DNA of 64,000 nt from Amblyornis subalaris (Eukaryota; Chordata; Aves; Passeriformes; Ptilonorhynchidae): positions 22,829,183 through 22,893,182 of the forward strand of contig JACAXG010000002.1 in NCBI GenBank assembly GCA_018881555.1. Reading direction: 5' to 3'. The translations under genes and the position numbers were made by a program. Position 1 is the stretch's first letter; every line of letters starts with the position of its first letter. Below are positions 23,405 to 36,301 of this stretch, piece by piece. Under the pieces are notes generated by a model. The model worked only from the letters and a program-made list of their open reading frames with translations. It did not search any database and had not been told where the DNA came from.

Positions 23405-26400
23405 GCATGTCCAAAATGAGCCTAAATAAAGTACTTGTATATTTTCCTTAAATTAAATATAAGAGATGTGAACTCTTGTAATTCTTTTTATGTAAGCCAA
23501 ACAGGAGGCTTCAAGAGAGAAGAACTATGATTTAAGAAGCTGCTCTTATGCTGTAAAAGTTAAATCATTAGGCAGACTAATTCAATTCCTTTTTTGTTTA
23601 CTGTAAGACTATTTCTCTTACTGGACAAGCCATAAAACTAAAGTGACTAAAATATAAGGAGGCAAGCAGACATTTCCAATTCTTAAGAGTCAGAAACAAG
23701 TTCTCTGACTGAGCAGCAGAGCTGCCAGAATGTCAAATTTATGAGCAATTCAATTGCTTCTCTGAATTCCTGCAGTTAAAACTTTTTTTACAGCTAAACC
23801 TCAAAACCATTCCTGTAATTAAACTGCCATAAGTTGTACCCTCTAAAGATTAACATCATTTTTGAATACATATTTGAAGGCAATAATGGTTAGAAGCATT
23901 CATAAAGACTTCAAGTATGCATATTAGCATGTGTATATTGCTTTCCAGGCCCCCACCTGAACCAAGAGGAAAAAAAGAAGACATGACAGCCATGTAAGCT
24001 CTCTCCATTTTTAACAAAACTCATTGCATGACTCTAGTGTTTTATTTTATTCTTTAACTGAACCCCTCACATAGCCACTCCTAGAGAAAAGGCCTTTTAG
24101 GCTTCACTAAATTATTTCTATATTTGATAGCGTGTAAATTAAAACATTAGAGACATTAGAGTACGTTAACTGTAATTTTAAGTTGGAACTAGTTAGAAAA
24201 AGTTTTCAAAGTATGATTTAGAAAAAGGGCGTCTTAGTCACCAGGTCCACTCATTAATTCTATTACCAACTGTCATAGTCTATCAAGAAAAAAAAAATGG
24301 CTGAGTAAGTTCTTCTCATTATCTCAGTAAATCTTTAGTTTTGACCTTGGGTCAGTTAATAACCATATTAAGACAGAACTTTCAAGCAAATCAGAAAAGC
24401 TGATGGCATTTAACATCGGAGTAATTCTGCTCAGGCATGCTGAGAACCACCACTATAGTTTCCTGCAGCAGTGTGGCAATGTTGGCCCAAAGCATTTCAG
24501 CAGTTATAAATCTTGCCTAGAATCAGGAAGATTATTTATTCTTCCCTCTAGAATAAAAATGGAAATAAAAGCAACTCTGGAAAGAAAAGACTGAGCATAG
24601 ACTGAACGATGTTTGAGATACCCTGCAAGTAGCAAATGCTGATGAGAAGGTTTCAGTTATTCACTGGTTTTGCATGATAAAAGGAAAAAGATTGAAATTG
24701 TCTGTATACTATGAATAGTGTTTTTAAGAACAAGTTGGGGAAAATAGCATCCTTTAAGAAACAGCATTGTAAAGCTGCTGACTTTGTTCTGCAGCTGTTA
24801 GTTTGAAGAAAACAAAAAAAAAGAGTTTTCAAAGAAAAATGGAATGAAGTTCATAGCATATCCTTTTCACATGACGATCCTTAGGATCTATCGGACTGTA
24901 AAATTATCTAGTCATGCTTGCAAAAATCAAGGACAACTTGCCCCCAAGGGACAACACAACTTTAAAGCAGTAACAGGACTGAACCAGGTTCCAAAACCAA
25001 CTACTATGGTTATTTTGCTTAGCTTGCGAAAGCAGATGATTGCCTAAAGACTGAANAAAAGAAACAAATCAGACACATCTAGTTCCTCAGATGAACTAGT
25101 TACAGAGTCTTCCTGGTAGTTCAATGCATCTGAAACATGAGAAACAATGGAACTGGCCCTTTATGCCAGAAGGAAGACAGCTCTCTCTTACTTGAAGGTT
25201 GACTCTACTCCAGTAACACCATTGCTGGAATGATCGTCCTTGTTTGCTTTAGAGTTTTGGCAGTTTACATAAGGTTTGGATGTTAAAATAAGCTTTTGCG
25301 CCTTCANGTAGCTGAATGACAAGAGTCCCCTCATACTGTACTGTCTTAATTAGCTACTATTTGAAAGAGTCCGTCAGGGTCGGGTGGGTTAATGTAAGCA
25401 ATTAAAGGTGTGGAGTAAAGAATCTCAGACTAAACACATCAAACAAAATCCAAGTCCTTCAGAATATTTTACCACCTCTTGACCTCTCTTACATCTTCTG
25501 CTTTACTAGGAAATTAAACAGTCAGATGGCTGACCAGCTAACACCTGTGGGAATACAAAAGCTTGTATACATGTTGACAAAAGACTTGCAACATAAACAG
25601 CAAGTTAAGAAACTGAATCTGCTGTTTAACTACATCCTATTTTTAATTGAGGAAACCAAGCAAGATTTGTATGAGACACCGGCACTACATACCACTCCTC
25701 TTTTTCAGCTTTCAAATGTTTATGTTCATCATCTTCTCAGCTTTTGGCTTAACGAAAATTTGCAGTTCGCCCAATTCTGTGCACTTAGCCCTGGGCAAAA
25801 TGAGGCCTTACATTTACTGATTTGAAGAAAACAAAGATTTGTCTTTCAAATGCTTCATGACAGCTCTGTTTAGGGGCAATCACCTGCCAAAAACCACAAA
25901 TTCCTATTGGCATCTATCGTGCTGGAAGTGGCACAGGATTTTTCATGCGAACATCTTTTCCAAATTCCTTCTCAGTCATTTGCACATCGGGTGCAAATAC
26001 AGTCTGCATATGGCAGAGGCAAGCTTTTGGCACAGATGATACAGGAACTGGACTCATTTATCAACCACAACATTTATCAACATTATTCAACTGTTGCATT
26101 TTTACAAACAAATGCCTAACAAAGCATGTGGATTCCCACAGTTTTTGAAAAATGTGAGAGAAAGCTCCCTCCTCGTCTTCTAAATCTTTCAGATTTCTGT
26201 TGCCTGAAAATAACAAACAATTGATCCTGCAAAAAAAAAAAAAATACACTGGCCAATCAGCACTTGCCATAAATTGATCCCAAGGGTTTGTGCTAACTTA
26301 AAGCCAGTGAACCTTGATTTTATCTGTTTCATGTTTGACTTGCTGAGCAAGACATGTTGCAAGTAGAAAGGAAACTTTTAAAAGAGTATCTGTTTCTCCC

Positions 26401-29400
26401 ACAGCAAGGACGTCATTATATCTACCTATTGCTGGAGACATGAAGAGAGAGCATGCAAGAACAGCAATGATGTCTGCTTCCAATTTCAGGCACTCAGTTT
26501 TCTCAATAATTTTCAGTTAGCTTGAAGCAGAAGAACTGGTAGGTGGCACAAAGTGGTGTTCTGTAATGAATTTCTAATCTGATCCTTCAAAGAGCAAATT
26601 GGATAAGGAACTTTCCAAATTTCATCATAAATTTCTGTTCACTCAAATTGTATTTAAAATACTAAGAATTAATTAATACTTACATATATATATAGAAGTA
26701 ATTTAAATTTTTGCAAAGAGATACAAAAGTAGAAAGATTCTTTGCTAAAGTCAGCTTTGGGAATCTGATGGAATGCCTTCATAGCTGCCAACAGAATCAA
26801 AAACATGGTAATCTACTGGATGGTTTATGCTTTTATCTTCTCTAAGCTAATAAGAGGAGGATGTTATCACCTACTTAACTCCCAATTTAATGAAAAATAA
26901 CCTCAGACTCAGTCTATGGAGACAAAGCAGAAAATGGAATCTTACATACACTAGCTATACATTGTGAAATATTTAGATGAAGAAATGAAGTTACTCCACA
27001 CCCAGAGTAAAATAATAATTTCACATGTACTTTTTTGGGGAAAAAATCAATAACATCTATTACTTATCACCTAATTGAACTTTTATATTGCATTTACAGA
27101 GAGAATATACTTCCCACATATTTTACATAGCCTAGAATTTAAGCAGGATAAATTAGCGCTGATCTATTCTCACTGTCAGCACCAGCTGAGATATTTTTAC
27201 GTTGCTTCCATTTGCAGAAAGAAGTAAAATTCTCAGCTGTAATATTATACATAAGGATTGTTATTTAGCTATGAATAGTATATTTGCAACAATCTAAATG
27301 CTGCTTGCAAATGGCTCCACAGAACCCTGTATCTAACCATATGTTGTACATTTTCTATTAAACCTGCAGAAAAACTCCACCAGCTCTTCAGGCAACATGT
27401 TTTTACCCTCCTTTTACTCTCCTTTATTATTGCAACTGCATTTTGTTCTGCAAAGTGACAGAACTAAAAACTGAGATAAATAAAAGAAATGTCTTGGAAA
27501 CAACTTCTTTGCAGGTGCTTGTGACTCTGGACAGACTGCTAATAACATATAATTTCTTCTGTATGGTATATTAACTCACACGCAAAGAATTCCTCTTTAG
27601 GGTCTATCTAGAGCTGCTGCTGCTCAAGAGAAGAGCACTCATACTACTACTTCTGACAGACATTCTCTCTCCAACTGTTCTGTAGAACCAGAACGAAGTG
27701 AAACTGCAGGAGCTCGTTAAAAGCCAAATCCTCAGAAGAAACAAACAGCTGCTGAATTCTACTTAATAATATAGCTCATGAGCTGGTGTCAAGTACACCA
27801 GCTGTTGCAATCACAATCAGATCTCATTATGAGACTTAGGTCTCATTATCGTCCAGTCTTCTTTCTAGAAATTTACCATCAGCCTACAGTAGTCTGGAGC
27901 TGAGCAGGGATTGTAGCTAAAATTAATGTTATGAGCAACGAACTTTCTGGCTATTTCCAAAGTCAACAAATGAATGCAAAACTATGCCAAATAAGTTTGC
28001 CATGGAACAATGCAAATTTTTTTTGTTGTTTTGAGAAAACTCCCCAAACTTGTTTCAGTAATGCAAAAGGGAAACCACTGAAAGTGAAGAACATGGTTAT
28101 GTACAGGTTGGAGTTCTAAACTGATGTTTCTCAGACCCAAATCACAGCTCTGACTCCTGGTTTCATAGCGGGCTTAGCTATGGCAGCTGCAGCAGGCTCT
28201 CACCACAGCTTGTCAGTCCCCTGCTGCGGATATTCACACTGATGACAGACAAACAAAGGCAAAACATACCCACTGCAGACTCCAGCAGACAGCAATTCAC
28301 TGAATTAAAGCAAATTGCCACTATTCCCACTTTACATTAGTAGAGTGGCCTGAGGGCCCTTATTCTGAGGCACAAAAGCTGTTGGTGATGGCAGCTGATT
28401 GTGTGCCTGGTGGTGGTGCCTGATTGCGGTACAGGGGCAGGGGCTCCATCAGGCTCCCGGTACTTAGACCTGAGAAAGAGTTCCCTGTCAATGTATTCAT
28501 GGTATCAGTAACTCCAGAGCAGAGAGGGAAGAGAAGGAAAACCGAGAAGCAACATTTTAATTAAGTGCAACACTGAAAATGCACATCTTTGTTACAATTC
28601 TTCGAATTTTCCTCAGAATTATGTGGGGCTACCTTGAGCAGCACAATTGCACAGAGCAGCTGAGCAAGTAGCACTGGGAGAAAGGCGACGGAAGTATTAG
28701 GAATGAGAAAACTTCTGGAGTAAAGGGAACTTATTTAAGAGAGATGGGCTTCATCAACAGAGACAATGTAATTGCACTGCAGGAACTTAAGAGACAGAAA
28801 TAGAAGACTGAAGGGCAGTCTGCCTGCAACAGCAGAACAGTATACATAAAAGAAAATCATAGGAGTCAAGGTTATCTCCAGGACGTGAATCCACAGGGAT
28901 TCTGTAGTACNTTTTGAAGCTGCTAGCACAGAAAGTGAACAGCATTAGATTTATTAAAGGTGGTGAAGAGACTGAAATAGTAATGGAGATTACAGACCGA
29001 GATTGTGGGAAACAGAGGAGATTTTAAATCCTTCTCTGTCCCTGAGTAGGCTGTTAAGTGCTACATCAGAGCTGATATAAACCTTGCTTTTATACACTGT
29101 AATGACAGCTTTCTGCAGAAACTCAGAGTCTATAGGAGAAAAAGTAGCTCTTAACTTAGTTTGATATATAATACTGTCTAGTAAGGGCCACAGGCTCCAA
29201 TTGAACGTGCTGTTTTAAACTAAAGGTTCACTTTGGTAATGTTTAAGTTTGGAAAGAGAATCAAGATGACCAGCTGAAATGAACTTAGAAAGAAACAACC
29301 AAATGGGTAAATTGCTTGGAGATTATTTGGAGAATAAACTATGAGGTTCAGAGTCCAAAATTCTCAAATCAAAAGGCTCAGATGACTTATACCCTCTTTT

Positions 29401-29689
29401 GATACAACTGTAAAGAAGGAAATTAAAAGTATATTGAATCCAAATAAGGAATACAAAAACTGATAATGCTTGTCAAGTTAAGTGAAAACTCTTAAGTCAG
29501 GCTAAATGTAATTTTTGAAGAACAAGTGTTTACAGTTTAAAAAAAAAAGAGAGAGAAACATGAGGCCTGCTAGAGAGCCAGGAGAAACAATAAGGAGATG
29601 GTTATTCAAAAGAGCATAATGCATGAAACAAAGCCACTGCAGAAAATATAAATTTACCCCAGTTTTCAGTCTTGAAGAGCCTAAGCACG

Positions 29690-29805
29690 TTCCCATGCAA
29701 GTAGGTTTTTAAAAGGACAAACCTAACGCGCTGTTGCAATACTAAGGCTGGACTAGATGACCTCTTGAGGTCACTTCCAAGTTGAATGGCTTCAGGATTC
29801 AATGA
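29690..29805 (+). mobile_element. Old CR1/L3-like LINE 3' end
   Basis: GGCTGGACTAGATGACCTCT followed by TGAGGTCACTTCCAAGTTGAA and a degenerate GATTC-type tail is the classic 3' end of CR1/L3 LINEs in plus orientation. Upstream sequence from about 29650 (TCTTGAAGAGCC, TTTTTAAAAGGACAAACC) may belong to the same copy but is too decayed to bound. It lies antisense to MAN1A1. Confidence 0.75.
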
Positions 29806-30673
29806 CATACCAAGTTAAAAAATCGTAAATCTATAAAAATGAAACAAAGCATAAAGATCATTTCAGAGCTCTAAAGGAACTAAAGCATGACACCACTGAA
29901 ATACTGATGTATTGCTTAAAAGTGACAGCAGATGGGTGGTAGGTGGGAAATGGGACCCAAATCTGAAAACAGAGCCGCAAAAAACTACAGGCAACTGCAG
30001 TCTTCTAATTTGTACCACACAGGGAATTCTACTGCCAGTCTGCGAGGATGATTAAGGAGGAGTTAAGTGGCATTCACAGAGGAGTGATCAAGCTGATACA
30101 GTAGCCTGAAGTTTCAAACAGCATTAGAAATCAAGCTTCCAAGACATAAAAGGAAAAGTCCTCTTGTTAACTAGTGTCAAGTTAAGTGAGAGGAAGCAGG
30201 AGATAAAATGTGTGGTCAATTCTCACACTGGTGAGTTAAGATCCCCAAGGCACAAATACTGGAATTTAATCCTGACTTGCAGTAAAGGCCGGTACCTTCC
30301 TATACGTGACAAACTTCGTTCTCCTACCACTCAAGACTGCTAAATGATGGATTATATTTTGTTTTGTATTTATGGAATTTAAATATTCTCTCTGAAGAGA
30401 CACCCCTGCAAGAGAGTGAGAGACAGAATAGCTACAGCTAAATTCTGCAGAATGTCTCAGCACTATATGAAGTCAGCAATCTTCTGTGGTCAGCCTGGCA
30501 AAGGCAGTTCTACATCAGCAGCCTCTGCATCATTATTTCATGCCTGCTCCTCATTAGTAAGACACCACTACAATCACTGAGGGATGGTGGTTTTCAGTGA
30601 GCAATGATTAGGTCTGAAGTCAGAGAGGAGGCCAAGATCATAAAGTGAGGTTGAATAGCGGCACTGTCACTCT

Positions 30674-30743
30674 GACTCTAAATACAGGTATAAACTAATT
30701 AGGTATGTGACTCTAAATACAGATATAAACTAATTAGGTATGT
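30674..30743. repeat. 35-bp tandem duplication
   Basis: Two head-to-tail 35-bp copies (30674-30708 and 30709-30743) begin GACTCTAAATACAG and end TAATTAGGTATGT. They differ by a single G/A substitution, indicating a recent event. Each copy carries a TAATTA homeodomain-type core. Confidence 0.95.
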
Positions 30744-30850
30744 CATCACTTTTCCCCCCCCATTCTTTTTTTTTTTTAAATTTCTAATTAACAGCTGGTA
30801 GACAGTAACAGATGAAACTTTAAGTCCGACGTTTACCATCACGAAGAACA

Positions 30851-30930
30851 GTTTTGGGTTTTTTGTTTGTTTGGTTTTTTTGGTTTTAGAGTTTTTGGAG
30901 TTTGTTTGTTTGGTTTGGTTTGTTTTTGGT
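30851..30930. repeat. T/G-rich low-complexity tract
   Basis: Irregular repeats of TTTG, TTTGG and TTTTGG run for about 80 bp. On the MAN1A1 sense strand this reads as A/C-rich (CAAA/CCAAA)n. It creates spurious Lys/Asn/Thr-rich and Phe/Gly-rich open frames on the two strands. A C8 run followed by a T11 run lies about 90 bp to its left. Confidence 0.9.
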
Positions 30931-32289
30931 ATTCCTTCACCCTGATCAGGATAAATTTGTGCTCCTTCCAACAGGTTATACTGCCACAGGAAAAAAAGTA
31001 CAAATCTGTCATATTTCTGCTTCATGCCATGGAGAAGAACGGCAACATGAGCATTTTATGCAGGAAGAACAGCTGCTCCATCCAAAATATTTTAACTCTG
31101 GGGAAAAAAATCCCCCGTTACCATTCCATTAAAAAACCAGAAAAGCTCCAAAGGAATGTGGGAACCTACCAGTTGAATCTGAGACTCACATGCTCCTCAT
31201 TCACTTCAGAGCATTTACTTTTCTGCTACTCATACAAACAGCAAAATAAGAGCTCCTTCTATTTCCGCCTATGCAATGTATTCCCTGACTGTGGAACCAA
31301 CCTCCAAGTGAAACAGTTCCCTTATTACTGAAGCTTTAGCAGTGCCTTTAAGAATCAGTTATGAGTACATCAGAAGACCTAGAGAATACACAAGCCTGAC
31401 TGGACTAACAGCAGTGCCACACATTTACCATGACTTTCAGCACCAGTATCACAGTTATTCCCAGCAGTGAAAGGTACAGTGCTCAGAAGCAATGTTTGTA
31501 ATCTCCATGAATTCCAAGAAAGATCTTAGTGGCTGTTAGAGGATTCAGTCTTGTCCTCCACCAAAAGCTAACAAATTATCTCCTTTGTATGACTACATTT
31601 GGAAGTGTAAATATCTGGGTCTGCAGAACAGGGGATCTTGTTGCATGCAATACTCCTGACCCTTGGCACACCAATTTGACATCAGACTAGTAAGTACAGC
31701 GAAGCAGTTATAAAACAAATTTCTCCCTTACTAGACATCTTAGTTTTCATTTCAAAACAAAAAAAAATTACTTAGAACAGGAGTTGCATGTCTAGTCATT
31801 AATCCAGGTTTAATTTAAACAAAATGATCAATAAAGTTTGCAAAAAATAATCTATCCCAATCCTATGGCATAAATTTGTCATATTAGTTTCCTAAAGATA
31901 CTTTCACACAAACCAAAAAAATTTCAATACTAGCAGTGCTTTAAAGAAGCCATGCTTGTTTTTAAAAATCCTTTAAAGCCACTGACTCGTGGAAAAATTA
32001 CCAAGGAAACCATTCACATGCAGTATTACTATTAGGACTTAAAACCCAAAAGAAATCAAAAAACAACCAACAAAAAAAAGAGCAGGATTTTAACATTTAC
32101 TCAACTTCAAATCAAGTTTTTTGATATTTGTAGCTGTTTTACAAATTATATTTGACTGGAACCCTTTATAGCTTGGGTTTAGACACTTATCAAAGTGGAA
32201 AAAAAAAGCATAGGACATTTCTAGCACTTTTCGGTCTTTCATATTAATTCTAGTAAGGTAGAAATTGTAGGAAGTTTAATAGAATGCAC

Positions 32290-32650
32290 CTCATAGCTCT
32301 GTTAGTGAGTGAGCAGCACATATAGTTATCAATAGGCAAAGTATTCAATTTGTTCATTTTTAGAATGATTCACATTGGTGCCTTTCTCTAAATGAATGTG
32401 AGCAGGATGTTTTAGGAACTACTCAGTATGATAGGCTATTCTTTAATCATGATTAGTTAGACTTACAAATGATTATGGAACATACAATGTGTTGCAGCTT
32501 TGGATCATTACCCATGGAAATGTAATTCAGAAGTACAAACAATAATTATTTCCATGACTGCTACTGAAACATAGCTTTCTTTAATTAGAATACTGATAAG
32601 TGAGCACAGCAAATATCAGATTTTTTAAATAGTTAATCTGATAAAGAATT
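32290..32650. promoter_or_regulatory. AT-rich cluster of homeodomain-type palindromes (candidate non-coding element)
   Basis: This stretch holds TAATCATGATTA (32444-32455, a perfect 12-bp palindrome with two TAAT cores), AATAATTATT (32541-32550, perfect palindrome), and the inverted pair CATGGAAAT / ATTTCCATG (32513-32521 and 32548-32556). Several further TAAT/ATTA cores follow to 32650. Such density is typical of some conserved enhancers, but in AT-rich DNA it also arises by chance. No conservation data are available here. Confidence 0.2.
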
Positions 32651-34963
32651 AATTGAGCTTTTAACTGAGGAAGTTTAATCCTTCAAGCAGTGTGCATACA
32701 CATTGTGCCACCTCCTTAGGAACATCCACTAATATAATGGACTAACAGATTATTAAAGATACATTTTCTATGGTGGCAGCCAGCCTCTGGAACCTTCCAG
32801 CCTTTCCACACCTCTCAGTAGCAGCAGGGAAGGACAGATCCATGTAATATGGGAAACCTCACCCTGCTGCAACCCATTCTTTCCATAGGCAGAGGTTGGC
32901 TATTGCTTCAGCGTCTTGGATTTAGGAGACAAATCATGAAGTTTCCCCAATTCTGAGAAAGGCAGCACATGCTAAATTGCACTCTCTCAGCCACCAGGAC
33001 AACTGTTTGGGAACATCACTCTTGGATAGCAGATGTCTAGCAGAGAGTATGAGAACCAGTGGCAAGCATGGATGGTGCCTTTCCTCACCTGCAAGAGCTT
33101 GGCACCCTCCTTAAACCCTGTGTTTAAGAGCCCATTTTACTTTCATTACTGAGTCTGTCAGTTTTAGAATGGGCAATAGCATCCATTATCACCAATATTC
33201 CACCACAAAGAGTTCCACTTAATTACAATAAAAACCACTTTCTTTTGCTTCAGATGCCTCCTCATTTCATTTGTACAAGAGTTCTACTGGAACATGAGTG
33301 TTGCTATCAATCTAGTCCAAGAGGTGGTGGTAAAACTGCCTCTCTAAGGATGAAGGAATGGTTGAGAAGCAATGATTAGGTGTTATTTAGGAGGAACTAT
33401 ACACACTGAGTGGAAGTGAGACTGCACATTAACAGACACAGGATATAAACCATCAACACACATACGAAATCACCAGCACTGATGACAAATGGTTCAGGCA
33501 TTTCTTGGCAGACAAACCGCTGCTTGATGTAAAGGCCCACGTGCATTCATCTACCACTCGTCATCTGCCAAGAAATATCCTCTGCTTCTGTCAGAACTGG
33601 TTAATTAAAGTGTAACAATAGGTTATGCTGGAAAAGTCCACACCTGTTTGCCAAGTAGATCTGTAGTGAAAAGATACAACTATTTAATTGCAGAAGAGCT
33701 TTCCATTGTATCCTTAGATATGCTTATTTCCAGTCGCTGAGTTACTATAGGAGGACAAGTGATTTCCATCAAGAGTCAGAGATGAAACATAAGTAAAACA
33801 ATATTTAGCAAAGATCCAGAAGCTAATTCTCAAGCCACCTCTCAGATTTTTTTCATTACTGTTAAGTGTCGAAGTGCAGTTTTTTTCCCAAAAAATTACA
33901 AGACAGTCAAAATACTAAAACCTGTGTATTTTAAGACAATGTCTTGTCAGTACCACCTACACTGAGCACAGGACCATGGGAAATAAACAAGTAAGTCTAG
34001 TTAAGATGTAAAAATGTCAGAGGAACACAGTCTCCTTATAATTGCTTTGTCAATTATATGACCCAACAGTACCTGCTAAGACAGTTTTAACCTAATGATA
34101 AATTTTAACAAAATTATCATGCACACCCATAGAATTTAAGTAATTTAAAGTGACAGGTTCAAAACAGAGCTCTACCTAGTATTTGGGAAATTTACTTATG
34201 AAAAATATTAACTTCTTTAGGGTTTTGTGGAGTTTCCACCAGTAATTGCTTTGGATTTAAGGAATGATAAATTCAACTTATGGTTAAAGAATATGAACTT
34301 GTGTAATCCTACAATAAAATACTACTATAATCCAGAGACAGAAACAAGAATTTAAACCAGTAAAATTAAAGACCTTTTCAAGTGCCAAGCTAAAAATTTA
34401 AAATAGCACAATACCTGTGACTTAAAATGGTACCAGTGACTCTTTTGGCCTTCTCCAAAAATATTACAGAAGTAATTGCATTTAGACAAAGCTCTAAGAN
34501 GAAATTGCATCTTCATTCTCTCCAGAAACCATGACAGGCAAGAGAGATTAATGGGTTATTAATGCTTTAAATACATTCCCTTGTACAGGTTTACCAGTTA
34601 CCTTTTGATTCTTAACATGTCTTTTCCATGTGAGTTGAAGCTTCAGCTTCAGGAAGGCAAACAGAAGTAAGAGTTCATAGGAGTTCAAGGATATGCTTGA
34701 AACACAGTTGTGCAGCAGGAAGCTGATGCACCAAATCTACCACTTCCATAGCACAGGAACCCCATAATTATACACTCCAGCATGAAGCTCAGTAAGAACA
34801 TACCAGGTGTGGTTCCAACTCAGGAAAAAGACACGAATATAATTTAACACTTAAATGAAATAATAGCTTTAAGACTTAAAGAAAGCAATAGCAATAGAAG
34901 CAAGATGACCCATTGGGCTGGTCTTTGCTGTTCAAACCACTTTCAAAGATTTAAACAATTTTA

Positions 34964-35221
<258 letters not shown>

Positions 35222-36270
35222 CTAAATAGCACAACACAGAAGATGTAGGGAAGGCCAACATAAGAATTTAAAGCATTTCTTCCTCTTCCTTACATTAACA
35301 AAATATCCTCTCCATTATCGTCATCCTGTTTAACTTTCCATCTCTTCCATTTGGACATAAGGTTTTCTCTAAATCCACTTATCTAACTACTTCCTTGCAG
35401 ATGATTCAGCATTCGCCCAAAAGGATCTCCTGGATCACGTTTCACACTACCTCACCTCACACCATCTCTTCTCAGACACCGTATGAGAAGTTCTTGATCA
35501 GAATGTCATATCAAGGGTTTTCCTACTTCAGTCTAAATGCAGCTTATTGTAAAAAAGGAGGCAACATTAGAATGAGTTAATTACATGCTCGTGATAAAAA
35601 TGTAATCATTATGTGTATTCAGTAGGAAGCAGATGATCTTTCACTATTACAGTGACAGCCCTTCCCAGGGACAGACCAAGCTGGCATGTCTTTACCAAAG
35701 ATAGGGACTAGGTCCAGCCGTTATCTATCTCAAAACTCAAAGCACATTCTTCGCTGACTTTTGAAATTCAAACATAAATGAGGAATCTGAATGTCATGAT
35801 TACTTCATGCTTTTGTTCTTTACTAAGTCAATTCCAATTTTACCCCAACACATAACATTCAATCCACTCAAGGCATTCAGTTAAAAAGCTGATCCAGTGA
35901 AGTTTCTTAATTTTTGCTTCTTTATGTAATACTACTTTTTATATTTTTGTATTTCTGCAGAAAAATGGTCAATCTTCTAAAATGTTGGGCACATAAATAA
36001 GGAGTTTGACTTTCATATGTTCTGGGTTGGTCTTGCTTCTACTGAGTAGCTTTTCCATTTTCTATTTGCTGGCATACGCTATAGTTACATTTAATACAAA
36101 TCAATGCATTGTGGAGCTGAGGGATTTTCTCCTGAAAGGCTTGCAGGCTTTTTTCATTCAGCTACGTTTTGTGCTTTTCCAGTTTAAACATTCAGATGTC
36201 AGTTTATGTAGGCGGGAAGAAGTTGCTCCCTGTTTTCTATGGATCTTAAATTGTAGCAAACTGCCTTTGC

Positions 36271-36301
36271 AGAAAAAAACAAACAAACCAACCAATCAAC
36301 C
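36271..36301. repeat. A/C-rich (CAAA)(CCAA) short tract
   Basis: An A7 run leads into CAAACAAACCAACCAATCAACC, an imperfect CAAA/CCAA tetranucleotide tract in intron 3. Confidence 0.7.

Noticed and set aside
22549..23451. Long open frames of 213 to 300 codons spanning the N run on both strands
   Set aside because: They exist only because the 595 N bases contain no stop codons; the flanking real sequence is LTR.
30867..31331. A 154-codon plus-strand open frame
   Set aside because: Its start is created by the T/G low-complexity tract, and the rest has no recognisable protein character.
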